Shown here: positions 1 through 10,830 of the stretch, in pieces
How positions within the stretch are numbered: the first letter of the stretch is position 1
How the letters are laid out: the number at the start of each line of letters is the position of its first letter
Assembly: GCA_029204225.1 (NCBI GenBank)
Contig: CM055112.1
Coordinates: 21,890,578 to 21,954,577, forward strand
Reading direction: 5' to 3'
Length of the DNA stretch: 64,000 nucleotides
Source of the DNA: Diphasiastrum complanatum
Taxonomy: Eukaryota > Streptophyta > Lycopodiopsida > Lycopodiales > Lycopodiaceae
The notes under the pieces: model-generated
What the model was told of the DNA's origin: nothing
Seen by the model: the letters and a program-made list of their open reading frames with translations, nothing else
Database searches by the model: none
Translations under genes and position numbers: made by a program

Positions 1-940
1 GTGGTTTCCTATGTGTCTTCAATGTCTTTTTGACAAAATAAAGACATTCTATATAAATGAAACATTATGAAACCATATGAGCATTAATATTGCCAAAATA
101 TCTTTTCAACATCCCCAAGACAAGAGGAGCATGTGTCTGCAATGACTGGATCATGAACTTGAGAGAACGAATATTGATGATCTTGCCCTTCAAATGTGAA
201 GGGCTCGATCCAAGACGCCTAGGAAGGTGTCTCCAGATTTTGGTGAAGATCTTTTGCATTAGAGAATTCTGACTCATACCATACATCCCACATGGCTAAC
301 AAAATCAAAAGTTTAAGGGAGATTGTGAGCAACAGAAAGAGCATTCATTGATCCAAAAAAACTTTCCAAGGAAGAAATAATGGATCGATGAAAGAATGAA
401 AAGGAAGACTCTAAGAAGAATATAGAAAAAAAATCTTATCTCACTCTTCCTCAAGATTATCCAAAAACTTAATCTTGATTTGTCCTTTATTCCTCAAGAA
501 CCTTTAAAATCCCAAGAATTTCTTTTTTTTTTCTCCCTGTCCATAGAGAGAGAGAGTAAGGAAAGATGACCCTATAGGCATGTGCATACCCGATCCATTC
601 ATGAACCCCTAGCACATCAACCCCTCTAGGATCAAACCAGTAGAGGTTACCAGAAACACCATTTCCCTACTTAGAAGTTGAGTTTGTTGTAAAAACTCTT
701 CAACCATCATTGTTATTAATAAAACAATTCACTCACTTGATTGGTTAGAACCTTTTCCAATACTAAAACATCCTCCTTAAGAGCCATAATAGTTATGTGA
801 ATTTTTTAATAAGTATTAAAGAACCTTTTTAGTTTACTACATAGGCACATTGGATGGATTGAACTTTTTCACCTTGGAATGAATTTATATTTTGATTCAA
901 TTTTGTTTTAGGATTTAGGGTATTGTTCTACTATAGTGAA
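1..940. other. AT-rich intergenic DNA, no gene recognised
   Basis: I see no conserved motif or splice structure here. Open frames are short (about 60-75 codons) and resemble nothing I know. A short GA run near 545-557 is the only simple repeat. Confidence 0.5.
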
Positions 941-944
941 GTCC

Positions 945-1145
945 ACCCGCCGTACTGCGGCCATGTACACACACACACATACATCGGCCACCCGTCAACG
1001 ACCATCGATTTTCCTCCTAGATCGTTGGCCTACATTGTCCTAGACCGCATTAGGACCACCCGTCATCCAGATCGTTGGTCGCCCGTCAACAGCGGGCATA
1101 CCCACTAGATCGTCGGCCGTCCATCGCCCGTCAACGACGGGCACT
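945..1145. repeat. GC-rich patch with short hairpins
   Basis: Unlike its AT-rich surroundings, this patch repeats CCCGTCAAC and GATCGTTGG-type words. It ends in GCCCGTCAACGACGGGC at 1126-1142, a perfect 7-bp stem with a 3-base loop; a similar but shorter-stemmed hairpin lies at 1081-1097. It directly precedes a (TA)n tract. Origin unknown; a transposon end is possible. Confidence 0.5.
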
Positions 1146-1153
1146 CTTTACTA

Positions 1154-1154
<1 letters not shown>

Positions 1155-1202
<48 letters not shown>
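1155..1202. repeat. (TA)n microsatellite
   Basis: About 48 bases of uninterrupted TA dinucleotides immediately downstream of the GC-rich hairpin patch. Confidence 0.95.
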
Positions 1203-1511
1203 GATGCACAGAGAATCTCCCCCCTGAACATTGTGCACTTTCTTGACTAAGTAATGGATTCTTTGTGCTGATTACGCCCAATTTTTGGGCTTTTTAAAAA
1301 GCATAAAATGTCACTGGATTTTTTTAAAAAAAATTCAAAATTCTGAAGCACATTCCAAACGCGTGTCAGACTACACGTCAGTCCGCGTCAGACTGTGCGC
1401 GTCAGACTGCCACATGGTAGTTTCTAATTGGTCCAAAAAAACCCACACTGCTGATTATGCTTTGTAAATGGCATGTGGAAAAGTCAAAGACTCCATTACG
1501 CAATGGAATGA

Positions 1512-1621
1512 GCCAGGCACAGGCCATTCTGCCCGGTTCGGCTTTCCAAAAAAATTTAGGCTCCGGGCCTCGCCCAATTTTTTTTAAAAATCCTTACCGG
1601 GCATAATGGCTTGTGCCCGGC
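1512..1621. repeat. Foldback element with 26-bp inverted arms
   Basis: The left arm (1512-1537) and right arm (1596-1621) are reverse complements at 23 of 26 positions. They enclose about 58 bases, so the transcript would fold into one long hairpin. No convincing flanking target duplication is seen. It could be a small MITE or a hairpin RNA locus. Confidence 0.55.
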
Positions 1622-2300
1622 TCCTTCCATAATAAGTTTATCGCTATGACACAATCATTCAGCTACACAATCACTCCAGTTCTAGCAGCTCTAGGTACTA
1701 TGACGTAATTGTACCTGTATATTGCTACACTGATTCTTGCTCACCTCTTGAAGTAGACACTAGTCCTTGCACCTATACAAAATTCAACTGACGACATAAT
1801 CGTTCTTGGGCTCAACACAAACTGTTGCAGCTTTCAAAGAATTTGATGCTGTATTATGTTTACGATTTACTAACATCCTGAACTTGTACTGGGCTCTCAT
1901 TCACCTGGTCACTCATGAACATTGCGCATCAGTTTAAGCTAAGCGTCTCAAAGGATGGCACAAGTAAAATAAACCATCCACTATAATGCATAAATGAATA
2001 AAATTAGAATCCCAACGAGGCCATTCAACACTATAGGACTTTCATCCTCAGATCGCCAATCATACAAGAGAAATCTTGCTGAGATTTTTGGCTCCTGAGA
2101 AGCAAAGATTGGAAGCTGTAAAGAACGGAATTCAATCACCTTAGGAAGTAAAACTTGAAAATAGATTAAATACGTAAAACAAAAAGTTATACACAAGATA
2201 CGATACATAGTAAGATTATAGGATCTTCTGATAGACTATTCGATTCAATACGTATGTGTACAATCAAACTGGCCGTTGAGATTTATACATAAGCAACTTA

Positions 2301-2492
2301 GTCGCCTGCTGCTATTTTTTTATAGAAAGAAAAGAAAAGAGCTTAATATTACGTTCTCAATATCAGCTGTGAATGATTCCCTTCAAGCTTATTTTAGTCG
2401 CCTGCTGCTATTTTTTAATAGAAAGAAAAGAAAAGAGCTTAATATTACGTTCTCAATATCAGCTGTCAATGATTCCCTTCAAGCTTATTTTT
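2301..2492. repeat. Two-copy 96-bp tandem duplication
   Basis: The segment at 2301-2396 is repeated at 2397-2492 with only a few changes. It lies just past the stop codon of the minus-strand secreted-protein gene, so it is probably in that gene's 3' untranslated region. The period is a multiple of three, which creates a spurious repetitive open frame on the plus strand. A minus-strand AATAAA (2490-2495) falls at its edge. Confidence 0.85.
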
Positions 2493-2517
2493 ATTCATTG
2501 TCCGGACAGACTCTGCA

Positions 2518-3249
2518 CTAATCAGAGCACTTAGATCCACATCCATAGGAGACCCTATTGGTAGGCGCATCATGAACTATATTCTGCATCCAGGCAGTGT
2601 AGTCGCCGTGGTTGCTGCTACATCTGCGCCTCTTGTAGCCATTCTGATAGGTCATCTGCTGCTGGGTCCAGATACAATGGCACTGCTGGTCGTTCCAGGT
2701 GCACTGGGTGGTATCCGTACCTTCAAAGCAATTCTGATGATCGTAGCCTGCAGTTACACCGAAATTGATGAAACCGTCCGCGATCCCCGATGAGACTGAG
2801 ATGCTCCATGACTCGCAGGTGGTGTGCCCACTCATGTGGGCTATGCTGCAATCTGATGTCCCGGTGCAGTAAACGTTGCCAGAGGCTTTGCTCCAGGGCC
2901 CATACCAATACCCCATCTCCACGGAAAAATAATCAGACCAGCATTTCACTCCGGATGCATAGTGATGAACTTCGTCGGAGCCGATGTACCATCCGCTCCC
3001 ATCGACGTAGGCGAGTCTCCTGTTGGAAGCAACAACAGTTTCTATGCTCACCCGTGCCTCGCCCGAGAGATTATAGAATTTGTCAATCATAGCATCACTT
3101 ATGTCGAGGCTGGAAGGCGGACCGGTGGTAGCATTGAAATAATCAGCCAACTTTGAATAAGCATGGTCGATGGCAAAACTATGGCACTGCACAGCAAGGA
3201 TCAGCAGGAGAGCGATGGCAGTTGGGAAGAGGTAGAACTGGATCTTCAT
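2518..3249 (-). CDS. Secreted cysteine-rich protein, fungal-like, 243 residues
   Basis: An intact, intronless frame. The N-terminus is a signal peptide: Met-Lys, a hydrophobic stretch of about 18 residues (leucine/isoleucine/alanine-rich), then a polar region with likely cleavage near residue 24-26. The mature chain has 11 cysteines, mostly in the C-terminal half, ending in GCGSKCSD, plus two N-glycosylation sequons (NAT, NLS). It should therefore be disulphide-bonded and extracellular or vacuolar. The cysteine spacing and the IWTQQQMTYQNGY/RRRC region remind me of secreted proteins of filamentous fungi; that is recollection, not a search. Function is unknown. A minus-strand TATA box lies about 200 bases upstream. 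Base composition is more GC-rich than the flanks, as expected of a real gene or of transferred DNA. Start: first ATG after the TATA box in this frame, and it gives a clean signal peptide. Confidence 0.8.
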   Translation of the reverse strand: MKIQFYLFPTAIALLLILAVQCHSFAIDHAYSKLADYFNATTGPPSSLDISDAMIDKFYNLSGEARVSIETVVASNRRLAYVDGSGWYIGSDEVHHYASGVKCWSDYFSVEMGYWYGPWSKASGNVYCTGTSDCSIAHMSGHTTCESWSISVSSGIADGFINFGVTAGYDHQNCFEGTDTTQCTWNDQQCHCIWTQQQMTYQNGYKRRRCSSNHGDYTAWMQNIVHDAPTNRVSYGCGSKCSD

Positions 3250-3450
3250 GTCGATGCGATGTGTTATGAAACACGGATTACTGTACTCTTATGTTGGAAT
3301 GGAATGCTATGAAGCTGAATCACTCAATAGATGTGTTTTTTCTCGTCTTCTGTTTGTAATCATGTGCTGCAAGAAGCATATTTGATTGAACGCTATAGAA
3401 AAGAATCGAAAGGATGAAGCTGAATATCACTAACTAGAGAAGAGCCTGGC

Positions 3451-3457
3451 TTTATAG
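3451..3457 (-). promoter_or_regulatory. TATA box of the secreted-protein gene
   Basis: The minus strand reads CCTATAAAGCC here, 202-208 bases upstream of the ATG at 3249. Initiation about 30 bases downstream would give a 5' leader of roughly 170 bases. Confidence 0.55.
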
Positions 3458-3478
3458 GTTTTGTAGATTTCAAATCTC

Positions 3479-3582
3479 ACAGCAGCTTTGAGATCAAAGA
3501 CCCATCAATCTCACAGCAGCTTTGACATCAAAGATCCATCAATCTTACAGCAGCTTTGAGATCAAAGACCCATCAATCTGAC
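3479..3582 (-). promoter_or_regulatory. Triplicated 34-bp element upstream of the TATA box
   Basis: Three tandem copies begin near 3481, 3515 and 3549. Each carries the inverted repeat CTTTGA-NN-TCAAAG; the two spacer bases are GA, CA and GA. The middle copy thereby contains TTGAC, the core of a WRKY-factor W-box. The array sits 25-130 bases upstream of the TATA box, where plant enhancer elements usually lie. Confidence 0.6.
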
Positions 3583-3599
3583 CAGGCTTTTGTATAAAA

Positions 3600-5130
3600 A
3601 AATATAAACACGTTTCTATAATAAGATGAACATATCATATGCTATAAAAAATTAGAATAAAACAAATATCTGAAGTGCAAGTTGGGTGCACATGTCAACT
3701 GTCAGGCTCATCACATGTGGCTACTTATACTTTGACATGTTCAACTCATTGACGTGCCAAGAAAATCTGAGAAAATGTCATTGTTAAAAAAATGGTGCCT
3801 ACAACTAGACTTTGATATGTTTGATTTATTGCATGGCAATCCTTTTACCTTGGAGAATGTGAGATGTGAGACTTTTGTGGAAGAATAAAGGTGGGATGCA
3901 CATAAGATATATGAGGGTCTCATCTAAGAAATCAAAAGGAGTAGGTCCTTTAAATAAAACTAGTAAGTCTATTTAAATTTTAAACTTAAGTATATTCTAT
4001 TTGATGCCTGTGAATTGTAATAGATTTAAAAAAGGACTTGCAATATATATGAGCTGTACTATTGTTGTGTTAGGTGTATTGATAATTATGGGTCTAAGTT
4101 ATCATTTATATTCAATATGCCATGTGATGCAATATGCACCATTAGGTCCTATGTGTTTACTTATTCACATTCTCTTTTAGTTGGAAATCATGCATCAAAA
4201 TCATTACTCCACTTGCCATGTGCTAATGGTCTAGCAAAAAAATAGAAATTCTAGGGGAATGAATTTTCCAAACTCATTTGTTTTTGAGAATATTGATTTT
4301 TTTTTGACAAACTAAGTGAGAGATCCAATATGTAACTTCTCATTATATAGAAATGAGTGACGGAGGCCTGAAGAATAAAGAAATAGGACCATTGACCATG
4401 TCGTGGCTCAATAGTTAATCAATTTTGTACATGGAATTTAGCTCATTCGAATTTTATTTGACATAGGTTCAACATTGAACATCTTGTCTAAAACTTTGTT
4501 GAGCACCTCCTAAGAGTTTTCCATGAAATTCTCTTCAACTAACGACTTGATTGATAATATCTTTTGATGATCCTTTGCTTATCATTTGCTCAACAGCGCA
4601 TCAATGCAATCTAATAGATCTACCATTTTCATATTGGACTCAACATGGGATGCAATAGACCACACCTTCTTATATATTGAATTCTCAAAGCTTGATCAAT
4701 GTTATGTTTTCCATTGTCGTCGTTCGATTTTGACTTAATGTAAGACTCAAGTGAGAACACTATAACAAAAAATGATGATTATGACATGTGCCTCCAACAA
4801 AATTCGAAAAATTTTATACTCTGTTAGAATTTGACACCTTTCATGATATTCCCTTAAACAGGCTTTCAACAGCTTCTGGCACTAAAAACAATTTTAAGTA
4901 ATCCATCAAAATCTAATGTTTAAATAGGATATTGGATTCCGACGCAATAGTTGGTAGCCAGGTGGCATCTATTTTCTAAGGTGGCATCCATTGTTTGATA
5001 ATCTGGATGTGGAATTTTGACAAATTTGTAAGGGTGTCAGTTTTTGACGTCCATATCAGCAATCCACGACCTTCGATTGATTTGAAATTTTTTTTTATTT
5101 CATCTTTGGTATACGAGTAAAGCAAAAAGC
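3600..5130. other. AT-rich intergenic DNA, no gene recognised
   Basis: Short open frames only; no splice-consistent coding pieces, tRNA or terminal repeats were recognised. Confidence 0.5.
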
Positions 5131-5134
5131 ATGG

Positions 5135-5138
<4 letters not shown>

Positions 5139-5177
<39 letters not shown>

Positions 5178-5296
5178 TGAGAGAGAGATAGAATGAGATT
5201 ACAATAAGATATAATTGATTTTAGGAATAGAATAAAATGATATAATATAATTAAATAGAACAATGTTAGAGAGAGAGACTTGATTTGACTTATGTT

Positions 5297-5338
<42 letters not shown>

Positions 5339-5424
5339 GTTAGAATGTAAGATAGTATATATTTGTAAGAATAGAATGCAATGATAGAACATAATGGAAT
5401 GGGACAATGTTAGAATGCAAGAGG

Positions 5425-5460
<36 letters not shown>

Positions 5461-5700
5461 AAAAGAGTCTTGACTTATGTATGTGTGTGTCTGTGTGTAT
5501 AAAAAGAGAGATTTTCAAGAATATGAGAATGTTGTTTTGTTAAATGTTAGAGTGTTACAATAGATTGTTAAGTGGAATAAAATAATAGATCTAGATTTGT
5601 ATGGTTAGAATAGAATGAGATTAGAATATCATACAATATATATCTAAGAGAATAGAATGGATTGGAACAATGCTAGAATGAGAGGGAGAGAGAGTAACAA
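5139..5700. repeat. Compound microsatellite in a degenerate tandem repeat
   Basis: (TG)n at 5139-5175, (TG)n at 5300-5333 and (GA)n at 5429-5459 are separated by related unique sequence such as AATAGAATG and ACAATGTTAGAATG. This suggests about three diverged copies of a unit of roughly 150-190 bp that each contained a dinucleotide tract. The minus-strand open frame across it (His-Thr and Ser-Leu runs) is an artefact of the tracts. Confidence 0.75.
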
Positions 5701-6105
5701 GATTTCACATAGTCCCTCTTGACAAGTCAAGACCAAACCCTTTGAACCCTTCAATTTATAGCATAACAGATAAGAACAAAGCTATATAAAGTCTTATAGT
5801 ACAGAGTACCATAAAGAGAATCAAGTTTTAGGACACTCAGCTATTACCTACCACCATCCCACAAAACACAACCGCACAAGTTAGTTATGTGAGGAAGACA
5901 GGTGTCATAGCTGAGCATCAGTTGTTATCCATGTCCGAGACAAGATTCACTACCTTATCAGCTTGATTACAATTACAAATAATATGTCCAATCTTCCCTA
6001 TCATGCATTTCATAATTACCAATACATTCTGCCTTGTAATGAAACCGTATCAGGGCAGATGCCATATTGATCAATACAAGAGCAAAAAAAAATGTATTAA
6101 GTTCA
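5688..6105 (-). repeat. Dispersed repeat, copy 1 (GA-tract-linked)
   Basis: About 420 bases, starting at a short GA run followed by GTAACAAGATTTCACATAG, closely match 12412-12830. Similarity stops near 6105. Both copies have the GA tract at the same end. On the minus strand this would be a pyrimidine-rich (TC)n tail, as in some non-LTR retroposons. The family is not identified. Confidence 0.7.
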
Positions 6106-7392
6106 CATAAATAAACTTAATAAAGCGTTTCGATGTTATACAACTACAGTGGTGCATATTTTCAATCTCAAAGTTACAAAACACATCATAAGGAAAATAC
6201 CAATCATGCTTGACATTAAGAACATAAGACCAGCCAAATGTAATATCATAAAAAGATTCGTGAACAGTACCAAGTAACTGTAGCAAAATGTGAGCATAAA
6301 ACTGCTTCACATGGATAGTCTCAAAAATTCTATTGTGATAATGTAAGTGTAAAAATTTCTTTCCCCACTGGGAAAGAACTTATTAAGATTATTCATCATG
6401 AACCATACTACGTGGTCAAACCAAATAACAGAGGAGTGACTCTTGTATTCATCACCACAACGACACTTAAAGAAGGGTCTTTTCCAATTTCATATGTGGG
6501 CTTGATAAAGATGTTTACGATTGAAACTGGTTTCAAAGTGTCCTCTAACCTTGGCCCAGGTTTGCTCAGAGAAACAGCGTCACAGTTTGAACTTGTTCAT
6601 ATGGATGATGGTGTCAAATGCAATGGGAGTCTCTAGAAAAGCATTTTTATGTAGTCTACAAGTTTGTACCTCTTTATCAGTGAGATGAGTAAGCATGACC
6701 CAAAGTTCAATAGGTAGGGGAATAGAAAATTCATCGTAGGAAGGCTCCAAAGTTTGAAGGAAGTAAGTTTAGATTTAAATTCAATAGCTTCGGCTGGGAA
6801 CCATAGGAATTTGGCAACTTTTGGACTGACAGAATTCATAAGCAGACTGATCACCGATGTCACAAATATCTTGGAAGAGTAGCTCAAGTTGTGATACGCT
6901 ATCCTCATCAAGATCATCAACAAAGACAATTGGATGTGGAGATAAAGGTGCATCGAGTATGGGTGAAGTGGCAGGCTCAGAAAAAGAAGTACCATTTTTT
7001 TTTTAGACACGCAAAAACTTTTCTGATGTGTGAGTTAAAAAACATCTCTTCTTCCTCAAATCTTTTCGCAAGCATAGCAATATTACCAAAAAGGATTTCC
7101 ACGGTAGCCAAGGGATCTTTTCCTTAATAAATTCGAGATATATCCTAACCCAATCCAAAGTATCAAGTAGATCAATAAGACATAGGACTTTATCTTCAAG
7201 TCCAACAGCGAGACATGTAGCCCGATCAGTTTCAATAATAAAATCATGCATAGTAGCGGTCTTTTTCTTGCAACATATCAAGGTCTGAATAAAATGGTTA
7301 GGTGGAGGAAGGGGCTCCCCATGAATTTGCCATAAGAAGGAGCCCACTCCTTGTATTTGAAGAGTTGATAATTTTTTATAGTTGGAAGTCAT
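6071..7392 (-). pseudogene. Broken gene for an unrecognised protein
   Basis: Reading the minus strand from 7392 down, protein-like sequence continues across several frame changes and stops. The pieces are an N-terminal 129-codon piece (7003-7392), an acidic stretch with IVFVDDLDEDS (about 6790-6990), a piece with EFSIPLPIELWVML (about 6595-6780), a piece with TWAKVRGHFETSF and FKCRCGDEYKSH (about 6340-6560), and a C-terminal piece with EIENMHHCSCITSKRF (6071-6310). Aromatic and cysteine/histidine-rich composition over 1.3 kb in one orientation argues for a real decayed gene, either host or transposon. I do not recognise the family. Its 3' end abuts dispersed-repeat copy 1, so it may be the coding part of that element. 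Confidence 0.45.
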
Positions 7393-7399
7393 GTGAGTT

Positions 7400-8765
7400 G
7401 AGTATTTTGAGAGTTGGTTATTTTGGATTCTTGTTGTTTTGTCTTATAGTTGTGAGTTGCTTGAGCATGTAGTGTTGATTAATGTTGTTTAAAGAGGTTA
7501 GTTATTCCAATGTTACTTGTTGTGAGAGTGATGTTAGTTCTACTTTGAGATTAGTTACTTGTATGTTAGTTGCTTTGATGTTAGTGTGTTGAATGTTAGT
7601 GCTTGCTTGAAGTTACGTTTACATATAATTGCGAATTGATAGGTGGTGTGATAGTTGGCTGACCATATTGCGATGGATGTCCAAAGACGTAAAGGCAAGA
7701 TTCGGATCAGATGCAAGAGGTCCCAAAAAATCATCTTATTTGGTCTTGATAGTCATGAAAAAGGCTAAATCTTCAGCATATTTTATTTTATATGGATCCT
7801 TTAAGATTTGGTGTACAATAAATGATTGACAAACCTCCACCAAGATCACCACATGTTGTATTGAAGGAGCTGTTACCCAACACACCTGCGACAAAGAAAA
7901 AACAAGCCAGACAATGCCATGATTAAGTGCTTAAATGAAGTGACTCACTTGGGGAGGCTATTTCCACCATTGATCTTGACATCAAATATCATTTAAAAAA
8001 TGTTAAAAAGAAAAGAAAGTGGTTGGGTTAGAAGAACTCCAAGATGTCATAGCATAGCCAAATTCTTTAAAAACTACTCCTTTTGCAACCTGTCAACATT
8101 ACAACATGAGATGTCTTATCTCGTGCAATGAGCTATATATAACTTACAAGACTTTATTGGTAGGCTTTCAATAGAGATTTAATCAATAGAATGTCATGTT
8201 CCAATCATAGGATCCAAATAACTAATCCATTATTAAACATCAATAAAATAAGAAATAAAAAAACTAGCAAGTAATCAAGAAACTAGACAAATTAAATAAA
8301 CTTTCACTAAACTAGGCAAAGAGACATAAGATTTTTATTTGTTGAAACCTCTCTATTAACTAACCTATTGAGCTAATCCTATTCTAATTTAGCTCCATGG
8401 CTATATTTAGCATTGTGATTATTAAGCTCATGGTCTAATTACATGCAGGACATGATGCTCCCCCTCTTTAGCAATTTTTGTCCTAAAACATGAAGACCTT
8501 GTGATACTCTATTAAGCGTCATGTTCCTTGAGTCCCCTAACAGTTCTTACAAATGTTTTGGTCACTTTTAATGTAAGAAACTTTTTAGACAGCTAATCAA
8601 ATATTGTTGCCTCATGTTTTGCTTCCAACTTATTATTGTAAAACAAAGTTGTAGCAAGTCTTTTGTAGGAAAAAAAAATCTTTGATCTACAAATTTGTCC
8701 CATAACTATAATAAGATCACTGAAGAAGAGTTTCATAAACACAAGATTGTCTTAAGTAGCATTTA
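7400..8765. other. AT-rich intergenic DNA with TGTTAGT-rich low-complexity part
   Basis: From about 7480 to 7610 the words GATGTTAGT, TGTTAGT and TTAGTT recur irregularly. The rest shows no recognisable gene. Confidence 0.45.
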
Positions 8766-8769
8766 GTTT

Positions 8770-8926
8770 TCTTCAAAGCGTGCATGGGAAGTGCTTGAGA
8801 CTATGTATCAAGCTAAGAATGAAGCTCGAATTGCTTTCTTGAAAAGAGAGTTTGAGAGGCTAGAGATGCATGAAGGTGATAGTATGGCTGATCATCTTAC
8901 GAAGATTCAAGATCTTCGAGAGCATG
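8770..8926 (+). pseudogene. Ty1/copia gag fragment (UBN2-type)
   Basis: A 52-codon open stretch without a start codon reads AWEVLETMYQAKNEARIAF, then LKREFERLEMHEGDS and ADHLTKIQDLREH. This matches the core of plant copia gag polyproteins: Trp anchor, an xLKxxF segment and a closing helix. No neighbouring zinc knuckle or protease is present, so it is an isolated scrap. Confidence 0.75.
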
Positions 8927-9362
8927 ACACATAGTCAATGTTATCATCTTCATTATGATCAAAATGTCATTCTCCACCATCGTAATATTGTCTTTTGACT
9001 TCTTCAAGTTCACATAATTGATTCATAGGCTCAGTTAGTTTGCATATTGTGGGAACATATTGGCTTAAAATATTTCAAAAAATCATACATGCGCACAAAC
9101 ATGCTGAATTGAACCATACAGTAGATCATTGGGAAGCTAATTTTACAAGGAAAATTCATGCAGAATTACCGGTTAACTGGAAAACAAAACCAAAAAAAGA
9201 AATGTAGCAAAATGCCAATTATTAGCAGGAGTAGCATTTGAAGGATGCATAAACCTTTTTGAGCGTACTCTGTGACAGTACATAGCTCAACCTAAAAGGC
9301 AAACAAAGTTGGAACATGCATCTGTACACAGACTATGTACATAAATACAACAACAAAAAATT

Positions 9363-9723
9363 ACTAGCCAAAGATAGTTTTCCTATCGATGACATCATGA
9401 TCGACAGGGATATATGTAGCTTCTTCATCAGCAAGTGGTGAGAGAGTTGTCTCTGGTGTAGACTTATCAGTCAGCGTGTTTGCATTTAGATTTGCATTGC
9501 GAATGCTATGACCAATGCTTCGTGTTCTTGCTCCAAAGTATCATCCACGTGCATGCTGTCTTGCAAAGAAGATGTTATGAACATCTTCCAACATTACCAA
9601 GCCAGGAACCAACATCGCCCGCCACACTGATGTTGCTCGCTCTACATCCATACCAAGACCTTTTGAAGGTGTAACCCAAGCCGCAGAAGGAAAATACTTT
9701 GTGGTTCTTAACATCAACAACAA
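9363..9723 (-). pseudogene. Coding remnant with one in-frame TGA, family unknown
   Basis: The minus strand reads open for 121 codons, broken only by a TGA about half way (just after ...ARQHARG). Before it comes TTKYFPSAAWVTPSKGLG; after it YFGARTRSIGHSIRNANLNA, ending VDHDVIDRKTIFG and a TAG. A second plausible coding frame lies upstream (about 9730-9860). It resembles the 3' part of a host gene, but I cannot name it. Confidence 0.35.
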
Positions 9724-9764
9724 ACAAGCTTGTTGACAGATCCCCTGCTCCAGAGGACCTGTTG

Positions 9765-10825
9765 TTTACTCGTTTCTTTGATTCTTTCTACTTCTTCAGA
9801 ACCGTTTCCGCCTGTTACCAGGCTTAAAGACATTCGTTAGATGTCTTTCTGATTTAACAATGCCAACCCAGGTAGAAGGGACAGAGTGTCGTTTAGTATT
9901 TTCTTTATGTCTTGCCTGTCAGAGGACTACTCAGGGATGTCACTCTTGAACGCACTTACATTCTACATGGATGCAAGCCAAGAACGCTCATTCATAGATC
10001 AACATACAAACCGATGAACATTCTACAGATTCTACAGCTACCTACACTTAAAACGGACTGAAATCAGAGCCTACACTACATTAACACTGAGCTACCTTGC
10101 ATAAATTGACAAAACAAGAAACAAGAAACTAATCTACAGCATGTTAGAAGTCCAAGAATCAAGAAACCAACCAACCTTTTGATTCTTGGACATCCCAAAA
10201 ACATCAAGAACTGGATTGTACGGAGATATGCAAGAATCACACCACAGATCCAGCCTATTTAGTTTACTTGAATGCTGGCTTCTACATTAATCCACAAGAA
10301 ACAAGAAAGCTAATCCACAACTAGGAAATCAAGAAAACTAATCCACTCTAAATCCACAACCACACACAATATGAATGGAAGGGCATGATCATAGGGGCAT
10401 CACTCAAGAAAACCATCATGATCAAGGAGCTTAGTGTAGCATCAAACTCATGGAAAATCTTCTTATTAAGCATGGAGTAGATACAATGCAAAAAGCTCCT
10501 CTTTACAAAGAGAGAGTCTCTTAAATAAGCAAGAGAGCTCCTTAGGTGGCATCCTAGTGGAATTTCCACATTTCACAAATTACAAGTGGAATATTGCTCT
10601 CCACTAGAGGTCACCATCAAAAGGTGGCTCACTCTACTTTCTTTAAGAGGGGTCTACTTGCATTTATTGCATTTGCTTAGAAATACTAGTTCCTACATGG
10701 TCATTCCATCTTCCAGGATTCAGCATGAGGCTTACACAGTTCTTACTTGTTTTTCCTAGCTAGTATTTCTCGGCTCTCATACTCGGCTCTCAGTCTTCAT
10801 TAGTCTCGTCTTCTCAGAGACCTCC
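9765..10825. other. Intergenic DNA, no gene; one hairpin
   Basis: No coding piece recognised. Two perfect 13-bp inverted arms, GTCCAAGAATCAA at 10150-10162 and its complement at 10179-10191, enclose 16 bases. Confidence 0.5.
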
Positions 10826-10830
10826 TCGGT

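Noticed and set aside
2276-2521. 81-codon plus-strand protein
   Set aside because: Made by the in-phase 96-bp duplication in the 3' region of the minus-strand gene.
3741-3923. 60-codon minus frame upstream of the secreted-protein gene
   Set aside because: No motif, no promoter, composition like the flanks.
4976-5518. 180-codon minus frame with His-Thr runs
   Set aside because: Product of (TG)n and (GA)n tracts, no domain.
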